The notes under the pieces: generated by a model
Told to the model about the DNA's origin: nothing
Seen by the model: the letters and a program-made list of their open reading frames with translations, nothing else
Database searches by the model: none
Origin: a virus
Virus record (IMG/VR): IMGVR_UViG_3300031773_000042
Coordinates: 1 to 22,598 of that record
DNA length: 22,598 nt
Strand: one strand, 5' to 3'
Made by a program: the position numbers and the translations under genes
In this document: in pieces, positions 16,259-22,598 of the stretch
Position numbering within the stretch: the stretch's first letter is position 1
How the letters are laid out: every line of letters starts with the position of its first letter

Positions 16259-17389
16259 TTAAATATTTCGAGGGTCAATTCTTTGAACTGAAGAATTTGA
16301 TTGTCTTTTATCGCTATATTGACCTTTTGATCTATTTTGTTTTTTACTGTTTATTAAATTTTGTATTGTCGATGTTACTTGTTTATTAACCGGAACTCCT
16401 CTTGAATTAAATTGTAATGTATGAGGATCAAGATCTGAAATAAAATCTATAAAAACTTGTGTTAAATTTGGATCTTTCCATAGTTCATTAAATTTATATC
16501 TCCACATTTCCATTTCTCTACCATCATCTAATTCTACAATATCAAATTGTTTAACAACATTGTTTTTTTTATTTTGAGACCAATTTCTTTGATTTAATGT
16601 TTGCCTAAAATCATTAATCCATTCTTGTTGTTGTTGAGCTTGCTGTTGTTGGTATTGAAGTTCTTGTTGTTGAGCTTGTTGTTGTTGATAGGCAACCATT
16701 TGTTTTTGTTCATTTACTTTACCTAAAAAATAATTTTTTGCCTCCTGGGCAATATCCTCTGCTTCTAATCTATCAAAATAATTTTCTACCTCATTAGGAA
16801 TATTTTCAATCCTTCGTTGATGTGCCGGGTTTTGAGGATCTAATCCTTCTCTTAAATAAGAATCAATTAAATATCTTTGATCATCTGTTTCTTGAGTATT
16901 CAATGATTCGATATTAATTTCATCACTTATAGTTTGTTTCATTTCTTCAAATCCATGCCACGATCCTCCTTGATAAACATAATCAAATAATTCAGTTATT
17001 TTAGGATCAGCTGCATTCATTCGCATTTCATTTAAAATAGCAGACCGTTGATTTTGTTTATTCTGTTCTATAAGGTCATTCCATGTCTCTTGATTAATAT
17101 CCCCAATATCATCAGGTATATTAAGTAAGTTATTTTCTCTCAATACATCTAAAGCAGCTGAATAAACATCGTTATTATATGATGGTTGTTGCTGTTCAGT
17201 AACTTGTTCTTCTACTGCAGGTTCATTCTCTGCAGTATGATGTTCGATAGTTTGTTGAACATCTTCCATAAAATCGGAAGTATTTTCACTATCTGTCGGT
17301 TCGGAGGAAGCTTCATTTGTTGTCTTAAGAATATCATCAAGACCAAAATCAAAATTCATTTCCTCTTCGGGGATACTTGGATCAATCAT
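16259..17389 (-). CDS. Probable capsid scaffolding protein, Q-rich
   Basis: A 376-residue, mostly helical protein just upstream of the capsid gene. The N-terminal 70 residues are acidic and low-complexity (many E, D, S, T). The middle is helical with coiled-coil character. Residues 234-257 are two 12-residue tandem copies beginning YQQQQAQQQ. The last 35 residues are basic and polar (SKKQNRSKGQYSDKRQ, ending RIDPRNI). An acidic helical rod with a basic C-terminal tail that can bind the capsid inner face is the usual layout of phage scaffolds, and gene order agrees. No protease gene or domain is visible in the window, so whether the scaffold is cleaved or leaves intact is open. An internal virion protein is the main alternative. 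Confidence 0.65.
   Translation of the reverse strand: MIDPSIPEEEMNFDFGLDDILKTTNEASSEPTDSENTSDFMEDVQQTIEHHTAENEPAVEEQVTEQQQPSYNNDVYSAALDVLRENNLLNIPDDIGDINQETWNDLIEQNKQNQRSAILNEMRMNAADPKITELFDYVYQGGSWHGFEEMKQTISDEINIESLNTQETDDQRYLIDSYLREGLDPQNPAHQRRIENIPNEVENYFDRLEAEDIAQEAKNYFLGKVNEQKQMVAYQQQQAQQQELQYQQQQAQQQQEWINDFRQTLNQRNWSQNKKNNVVKQFDIVELDDGREMEMWRYKFNELWKDPNLTQVFIDFISDLDPHTLQFNSRGVPVNKQVTSTIQNLINSKKQNRSKGQYSDKRQSNSSVQRIDPRNI
16619..16690. repeat. Tandem 36-base repeat coding for Q-rich segments
   Basis: Two adjacent 36-base units encode YQQQQAQQQELQ and YQQQQAQQQQEW (residues 234-257 of the probable scaffold). The plus strand shows runs of ttg/gtt broken by gagctt. Copy-number change by slippage would keep the reading frame. 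Confidence 0.8.
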
Positions 17390-17464
17390 GTGTAATTTAC
17401 GTAATTTAGTTATTAATAAGTTATATTTTATTTATTTATATTTTAATAGTTGTCATAATTAAGC

Positions 17465-19033
17465 CTATACACTTAATTTTTTACCATCAAATATTATATC
17501 TTTTATTGATAATAATGATTTTGCAACTGTTGATGCATTAATTAAAGAGTCAATAAGAACCGAAGATGGATCGTATACTCTATATTTAGCATTAGATAAT
17601 TTGTATAATTTATTATCCCTTAAGTCTAATGCAAAACCATCAGTTAATTTTTCTTTATATGTTTCATAGTTATCAAACAGATCTGCATTAACTAATAATT
17701 GTTTAAAGGGTTCACTTAATGAATCAATAATTAATTGACAACCTGGTTCAAAGCATAATTCTTTTTTACATCTTTTATTTAATGTATTTTGACAGTTTAA
17801 ATAAGTAGAACCACCACCTACATTAACACCTTGTTTAATAGCTGATTCTACTGCTAATACTGCATCATCAAGTCTATCCTTTAATTCTTTCATCTCCATG
17901 TGAGTTCTTCCCCCTACATGTATAACTGCAACTCCCCCTGTTAAATTAGCTAATCTTTTTTTATGAAATTTACGATCTACTTTTGTTATAAGTGTTTCAT
18001 CACTATTATCATCATCTGATAGTATTTCTTTAATGTCATAAATTATGTCTTCAATTAATTCCTCATCGTTATTACCATCTAAGATAGAAGTATACCATTC
18101 GTCTACTTTTACTTGTTTAGCAAATCCTAGATTACGAGGATCAAAATCATCCTGTGCTCCTATAACATAAGATGAAGTTAATGCAGCCAAATCATTCATT
18201 AATAAATGCTTTCTATCTCCATGTCCATCATTAGTAACAAAACAAATAGGATTACCTGTAGCACCCATAAACTTTTCTATTTGAGTAAGAGTAATATCAG
18301 TGATATCCTCACAAAATACTACAAGAGGTTTCCCCATTAAATGTTTAATATATTGATCAATATCAGTTACGGCTTGAATAACATCGTCAATAATAAGAAT
18401 GTGACAATCATCTGCTTTAAAACACATTTCGCGAGTATCGTTAACCATAAAGTTTTCAATCCAACCTTTATGTAATTTCATACCTTTTGTTTTGTTAACA
18501 CGTGTTTCTGAGTATTGACTTTCCTTAACTTCGATATCACCATATAAACCAATATCATCAATTATAGAATAAATGAATTCACCAAGCTTTTCATCATTGG
18601 ATGAAATAGATGCTATTTCTTTTAATAGTTCTTTATTGTTTTCAATTTTAATTGAATCATAATTTACATAATCAACAACATTTTGAACAGCTTTATCAAT
18701 CTGTTTACTTAATTCATAATAACTTAACCCGTTATCAATTAATTTAAGTCCCTCAGTAAGAATATACTGTGCCAATATCATTGTTGTAGTGGTGCCGTCA
18801 CCACTTGATTTCATGGTTTTTAACGATGCTTCTCTTAATACAGTAATAACCATATTCTCATAATCATCAGCTGACATTATATGTCTTGCAACAGTAACAC
18901 CATCTTTTGTTATATGTGTTCTATTGTTTTCATCATTAAATAAAATTGTTCTACCTTTAGTACCTAATGTTTGTTTGACGGTATTAGCAAGGGTATTAAC
19001 CCCATGTAAAATAATTTCAGTTGTTTTATTCAT
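17465..19033 (-). CDS. groEL-like: GroEL-type (group I) chaperonin
   Basis: A full-length 522-residue Cpn60, slightly shorter than the roughly 548-residue E. coli GroEL. Equatorial ATP-site motifs are present: TLGTKGR (22-28), ITKDGVTVARHI with D44 (GroEL D52), GDGTTTT with D79 (D87), RLDDAV with D390 (D398), VNVGGGS (G406-408) and YDPSSV with D488 (D495). The intermediate and apical domains align throughout, for example GKPLVVFCEDI, GDRKHLLMNDLAALT and LTGGVAVIHVGG. The substrate-binding strand at 190-196 reads GWIENFM where E. coli has GYLSPYF. The C-terminus ends KKLSV and lacks the GGM-rich tail. It lies between portal and scaffold genes, so folding of the capsid or other virion proteins is the likely job. 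No GroES gene is visible. The stop is TAG. Confidence 0.95.
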   Translation of the reverse strand: MNKTTEIILHGVNTLANTVKQTLGTKGRTILFNDENNRTHITKDGVTVARHIMSADDYENMVITVLREASLKTMKSSGDGTTTTMILAQYILTEGLKLIDNGLSYYELSKQIDKAVQNVVDYVNYDSIKIENNKELLKEIASISSNDEKLGEFIYSIIDDIGLYGDIEVKESQYSETRVNKTKGMKLHKGWIENFMVNDTREMCFKADDCHILIIDDVIQAVTDIDQYIKHLMGKPLVVFCEDITDITLTQIEKFMGATGNPICFVTNDGHGDRKHLLMNDLAALTSSYVIGAQDDFDPRNLGFAKQVKVDEWYTSILDGNNDEELIEDIIYDIKEILSDDDNSDETLITKVDRKFHKKRLANLTGGVAVIHVGGRTHMEMKELKDRLDDAVLAVESAIKQGVNVGGGSTYLNCQNTLNKRCKKELCFEPGCQLIIDSLSEPFKQLLVNADLFDNYETYKEKLTDGFALDLRDNKLYKLSNAKYRVYDPSSVLIDSLINASTVAKSLLSIKDIIFDGKKLSV

Positions 19034-19034
19034 T

Positions 19035-19061
19035 TTAGTTAGTTAGTTAGTTAATTAGTTA
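19035..19061 (-). promoter_or_regulatory. TAAC-repeat leader before the chaperonin start
   Basis: On the minus strand the last codon of the portal gene is followed by TAACTAATTAACTAACTAAC and then TAAAATG, so the portal stop is the first unit of a tetranucleotide repeat that runs up to the chaperonin ATG. The repeat places stops in all three frames. Similar but shorter units precede the 360-residue gene (14587-14595) and the nuclease gene (981-997). It may keep the start region unstructured in the absence of a Shine-Dalgarno sequence. Confidence 0.5.
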
Positions 19062-21782
19062 TTTGGATTTATTTTTATCTTTTATGGCTTTTATTTTCAT
19101 AGCCTCTAATCTTTCTTTTTGTTGCATTTCAAGATCTTTCATTTGCCTATCTAATGCTTCTTTTTCTAATTTTAATTTAGAATCATTCATTTTAAATTCT
19201 TGTTCTTTTTCAACTTTACGTTCTTCCATTCCAAGTTTAAATTCTTCTATATCTATTTTACGACTTTCATTATTTACTTTTTGTTGTAATTGTTCCCATT
19301 GTAAATAATCAGGAATACCATCTCTGTTATAATCTTTTTCTTCATCAAATGATGCAGCATTTAATTCAGCTTTCATTAATTCTTTTTGATATTCAATTCT
19401 ACCTTTAAGATATATTTCATCAAGTCTTGCAATTTGAGCATCTTCAGATTGTTTTCTAGCCATTTCAGCCATTTCTTTTTCATGATCTCTTTGAGCCTGT
19501 TCAGATTCTTGTCTACGTTGTCTATTCTCTTCTTCAATCTCTTTAACAATATGTTTAAATTCACTGAGATTTTCAGTTTCCATTAATTCAATCAATGTAT
19601 CAAGACTTGCTTTATCATTTTGTACAAGAGCATGACTAAGTTGTTTAGCTTGTTCAAGTATTTTAAATGCTTTAGAATTATCAGCTACTCTGAGTTTAAA
19701 ATTATCTTCTAATGTTAATAAATCTAAATTTACAAGTACTTTTTCTTCATCATTAAGAAACCCTCTTATCTTACCTGTAGATTCACTTAAAACAGATAAT
19801 GTCATTTCCATCATTCCTTGTAATACATCCTGCCACAATAAATCATGTGCTGCATGTAATGGTTCAGTTATATTAATAGAGTGCATTGTGTCTCTATAAT
19901 TATCAGTAGCTGTCATACGCGCATTAGTTTGTGCTAAACGTTGATCAGACATTCCGGATGATAATTTAATATTTTGTTCTATAAATTGTAGAATATTAAT
20001 ATAATGTTGAATTGCACCTGAGTTAGTAGCGTCAATACGTTCGGCTACTTTCATGGTATTTGTATTACCAAAATTACCAGCCCCCTTAGAGTTACTTAAT
20101 GGATTATAAGGGATTATACCATTATCTTCAGCAACTCTTAATGCCTCTTTGAAACCTAAATTTTTATCAAGCATGTGTATATTAATAAAAGTTAATACAC
20201 CTCTATCTTGACTAATTAGTTTTAACATCCTAGCCATTATAACATAGTATAGTTTCTGCCAGGGTTTCATTCTATCCATTAAGGAAATGCTATATGCATT
20301 CCTATTATTATATACATGTCCGTATATTGGTAATTTAACATCATAAGGATTTAATAATGATTGATACGCATGTTTAACGGGCCCTATTTGACAATATATA
20401 TCTTGACCTATTCTGATACCTTTCCATACTTCAGGAACCCATATCCATTCTAAAGAAAATTGTTTGGTAGTATCCTTTTTATCTACCCAGTTATAAATTA
20501 CTTTATTTTTAGTATAACCGTTTGATACTGTTTCTTTTCTTGCACTTCTAGGAATGCTAAATGATTCATCAACATAAGTTATATCTGGTTCACCATACTC
20601 ATTAATAAAAGAATATTTTCCTAATTTACGTTGAGACTTCCAATATATTGTATATACATTTATATATTCACGTAATTTATTAGTACGAGTATCAGTAGCA
20701 TTCAATCCTAATCTATTAACATAATCTGTTCCTATATAACCATTGTTACCCATATCAGAAAGAATATAATCTTCTGCATTTAATGAGTTTTGATCACGAG
20801 GAAGGTTTTTAAAATTACGAACTTCTCTATCTTCAGATGGCTGTTTATTATTTTTATCTACCGAGAAAGGATGATTTAATCCTTTTAAATCTCCAAAGTA
20901 TGGTCCTGTTTCTGTTAGTTTTTTATATTCCTCTTTTGTTATAAACTCACCATATTCTTCAATCACTTTATCAACAGTTTGTAATTCTGAATACCCTGCA
21001 AAATCTGCATCTTGTATCCACATTACATCTGGTGATTTTTGAAAGAATAAATTTAAGGGGTTTATTTGCCTAACTCTAGGTAAGTCATTTTCATGAAGAG
21101 AATAAATTTCAACAGCCTCTCTTCCTGCTATAATAGCATCTTCAAAGGTTTGATTCTTTACAAATTTTAAATTGAGCTTATCTGAAATCATTTTCATGAT
21201 TCTACTCATTGCTATTTCCTCTGCTGTTGTTATATTTTTATATTTATCAAATACTGTTTTTGGATCAGCTATTTCTCCATATAATTTATCATATCTTGCT
21301 TGTAACTTTTCTATTTCTCCTTGAGCCTGTTGCTCATCCATTGAACCTTTTATTCTTTGCTCTTCAATTTTATAGAGTTCAATTTGTCTTTCTGATTCAA
21401 CTTTAAATATTTCATTTGCTATCTCTTCTATTTCTCTTCTTTTATCTCTTTCTAATTTATCTACTGTTCGTTTAGAGTTATTAATAATACTAAAAGAAAA
21501 AGGTCTATTCCATTCTTCACCTTTATGAGCATCAATAATATTATGTGTTTTATTATATGCATTAATAAATACATCGGAATGTTCCTCAGTACCCAACCCT
21601 TTACATATACTCGCAATTTCACTACGATTTAATTGATTATTCTTAAGAGCATAATTTTCTTCAATCTTTTCCCATTCATCTGACCAAGAATAAGATAACT
21701 CGACATGGTAATCAACCATTTTTTCTCTCCATTTCTTATTCTTCTTTTTAGAAGAAATACGTTGATTTAAAAAATACTTCAT
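19059..21782 (-). CDS. Portal protein
   Basis: A 907-residue protein, large for a portal but usual for crAss-like and related phages, directly after the terminase (6-base gap). Residues about 105-170 are a charged helical stretch (KLERDKRREIEEIANEIF onward). The central region carries wing- and stem-type sequence (INPLNLFFQKSPDVMWIQDA, LMDRMKPWQKLYYVIMARM, SSGMSDQRLAQTNARMTATD). From about 745 to the end is a long, highly charged helix, probably the barrel reaching into the capsid, interrupted at 817-825 by DYNRDGIPD, an EF-hand-like calcium loop. As a dodecamer it would form the DNA entry vertex, bind TerL during packaging and bind the connector afterwards. An alternative start at residue 22 (MVDYHVELSY) is possible. 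Confidence 0.85.
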   Translation of the reverse strand: MKYFLNQRISSKKKNKKWREKMVDYHVELSYSWSDEWEKIEENYALKNNQLNRSEIASICKGLGTEEHSDVFINAYNKTHNIIDAHKGEEWNRPFSFSIINNSKRTVDKLERDKRREIEEIANEIFKVESERQIELYKIEEQRIKGSMDEQQAQGEIEKLQARYDKLYGEIADPKTVFDKYKNITTAEEIAMSRIMKMISDKLNLKFVKNQTFEDAIIAGREAVEIYSLHENDLPRVRQINPLNLFFQKSPDVMWIQDADFAGYSELQTVDKVIEEYGEFITKEEYKKLTETGPYFGDLKGLNHPFSVDKNNKQPSEDREVRNFKNLPRDQNSLNAEDYILSDMGNNGYIGTDYVNRLGLNATDTRTNKLREYINVYTIYWKSQRKLGKYSFINEYGEPDITYVDESFSIPRSARKETVSNGYTKNKVIYNWVDKKDTTKQFSLEWIWVPEVWKGIRIGQDIYCQIGPVKHAYQSLLNPYDVKLPIYGHVYNNRNAYSISLMDRMKPWQKLYYVIMARMLKLISQDRGVLTFINIHMLDKNLGFKEALRVAEDNGIIPYNPLSNSKGAGNFGNTNTMKVAERIDATNSGAIQHYINILQFIEQNIKLSSGMSDQRLAQTNARMTATDNYRDTMHSINITEPLHAAHDLLWQDVLQGMMEMTLSVLSESTGKIRGFLNDEEKVLVNLDLLTLEDNFKLRVADNSKAFKILEQAKQLSHALVQNDKASLDTLIELMETENLSEFKHIVKEIEEENRQRRQESEQAQRDHEKEMAEMARKQSEDAQIARLDEIYLKGRIEYQKELMKAELNAASFDEEKDYNRDGIPDYLQWEQLQQKVNNESRKIDIEEFKLGMEERKVEKEQEFKMNDSKLKLEKEALDRQMKDLEMQQKERLEAMKIKAIKDKNKSK

Positions 21783-21788
21783 TGATAA

Positions 21789-22598
21789 TTATAATTTAAA
21801 CTTTTTATTTATGTTTTTCATTTTTTCTTCATAGCTTCCATATCGTTCCATTCTCCACTCAAGTAATTGATCTGAAATACTATTCTCTTCCCATGAATTA
21901 TCTTCTTCAGGGTCATACCATTCTTTTAATTGAACTACAATACCCATCATTGCCATAACTAAATCGTAGTTACCGGATCTCTCATAGTTTATTAATTGTT
22001 CAATTAGCAATTGATCTTCTAATCTATCTATATTACGAACACCTTTCTTAATTACTTTTTCACCATCTTCTGTATCGTAATAATTAGTATTCACTCCACG
22101 TTGATCTAACCACTCATATAATAAATCTTCACCTATTTGTTTATGTCGTACACTAGACATTGCATGTCCATAAGCCCTACGATTAGTTTTACTACCCGGC
22201 ATTATTTTTTCTAGTGTTGTAATAGGTGGTCCCATTAATCTAGATGCTTCACCCTTACGTATAAAAAATTGAGGAATACCTCCATCTCTATCATTCTCAA
22301 CTGTTATCTTAGCGTTGTAATATTTAGATAGTTTTAATAATAATCTATGTACATATCCTTGTGGATTCATTCTTTTTCTACCAAAGTATATTCCAACTAT
22401 TTTCTCAGGTCCAATCCATTGTTCATACTTTCGTGTTTTATAAACAATAATAGCACTTAATGATTTACCCGCATTTGTATTTTGACCAATAGGGTCAACA
22501 GATATAATATAAGCATCTTCTGGTACATCTCCTCTAATTTTCTGAGGAGGTTCATATCTTAAAAAACATCCTTCTCGCTCAGACTCGTTAAAAGTATT
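21789..22598 (-). CDS. terL: Terminase large subunit, C-terminal nuclease part (5' truncated by window)
   Basis: The frame is open from the window edge: the 76 codons above the internal ATG at 22370 read without a stop, so that ATG is not the start. The visible 269 residues are the RNase H-like nuclease domain. AYIISVDPIGQNTNAGKS gives the first metal-binding Asp (fragment residue 35). ITVENDRDGG gives the second acidic position (about 101). NYDLVMAMMG gives the third (Asp 212). The ATPase domain lies outside the window. The enzyme packages DNA through the portal and cuts concatemers. The next gene is the portal, 6 bases on, the usual order in packaging modules. Confidence 0.9.
   Translation of the reverse strand, partial: NTFNESEREGCFLRYEPPQKIRGDVPEDAYIISVDPIGQNTNAGKSLSAIIVYKTRKYEQWIGPEKIVGIYFGRKRMNPQGYVHRLLLKLSKYYNAKITVENDRDGGIPQFFIRKGEASRLMGPPITTLEKIMPGSKTNRRAYGHAMSSVRHKQIGEDLLYEWLDQRGVNTNYYDTEDGEKVIKKGVRNIDRLEDQLLIEQLINYERSGNYDLVMAMMGIVVQLKEWYDPEEDNSWEENSISDQLLEWRMERYGSYEEKMKNINKKFKL

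Noticed and set aside
19376-19564. Second minus-strand frame inside the portal gene (62 residues)
   Set aside because: It is a Lys/Asn/Leu-rich frame shift of the coiled-coil coding region, with no gene-like context.
2243-21406. Plus-strand frames of 60-80 codons at many places
   Set aside because: All lie opposite well-supported minus-strand genes, have biased and unconvincing composition (for example Leu/Phe-rich readings opposite Lys/Glu-rich coding DNA) and show no operon spacing, so they are antisense shadows.
21789-22370. Internal ATG at 22370 as the start of a separate 193-residue gene
   Set aside because: The frame stays open above it to the window edge and encodes the first TerL nuclease motif (SVDP), so this is the C-terminal part of one longer protein.
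1-22598. Recoded stop codons, as in some crAss-like and Lak phages
   Set aside because: TAA, TAG (ends of the LamG-like and chaperonin genes) and TGA (ends of the 365-residue fibre and the 50-residue ORF) all terminate plausible full-length proteins at correct gene junctions, so the standard code fits.
1-22598. tRNA genes, insertion sequences, integrase or attachment sites
   Set aside because: No cloverleaf-like segment, transposase-like frame or terminal inverted repeat was seen, and the intergenic space is too small to hide any.

Overview
The window is the late structural region of a tailed double-stranded DNA bacteriophage, or a prophage of one. Every credible gene lies on the minus strand, so transcription runs from the high-numbered end to the low-numbered end. 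The DNA is strongly AT-rich. Genes are packed with 1-4 base overlaps or gaps of a few bases. Starts have no AGGAGG-type Shine-Dalgarno sequence and are preceded by A/T-rich leaders, which is usual for Bacteroidota and their phages. TAA, TGA and TAG all act as terminators, so the standard genetic code fits. Gene order and protein sizes (TerL, a roughly 900-residue portal, a roughly 530-residue capsid protein, no tape measure) suggest a podovirus of the crAss-like or marine Bacteroidota type. That assignment is inference.

Head module (22598 down to about 11187). The end of the large terminase gene (nuclease domain) is followed by a 907-residue portal protein with a long coiled C-terminus. Next come a complete GroEL-type chaperonin, a Q-rich acidic protein with a basic tail that is probably the scaffold, the probable major capsid protein, and three virion proteins that are probably head-completion, connector and abundant structural components.

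Adhesion module (about 11174 down to 1623). This holds roughly eleven fibre, spike and accessory genes: a cysteine-rich protein, a 618-residue fibre, a fibre with an SGTVAFLSDI-type motif, a LamG-like lectin protein, a probable beta-helix tailspike, a further fibre, and several small proteins. Pieces recur between them. One segment of about 70 residues is shared by two large proteins, and two small proteins look like detached copies of domains of neighbouring large ones.

Lysis-type small membrane genes and the end of the operon (3372-1169). A 50-residue membrane ORF is coupled to the fibre gene by an ATGA overlap. A 100-residue holin-like protein follows, with a 33-base repeat of its 3' end lying 2.1 kb away. 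An intrinsic terminator at 1049-1074 closes the operon. Beyond it a RecB/Cas4-like PD-(D/E)XK nuclease begins a probable DNA-metabolism module, and the first codons of the next gene reach the window edge.

The most notable element is the chaperonin inserted between portal and scaffold/capsid. It retains the recognisable nucleotide-site residues of GroEL but has a changed substrate-binding face, and no GroES is visible.
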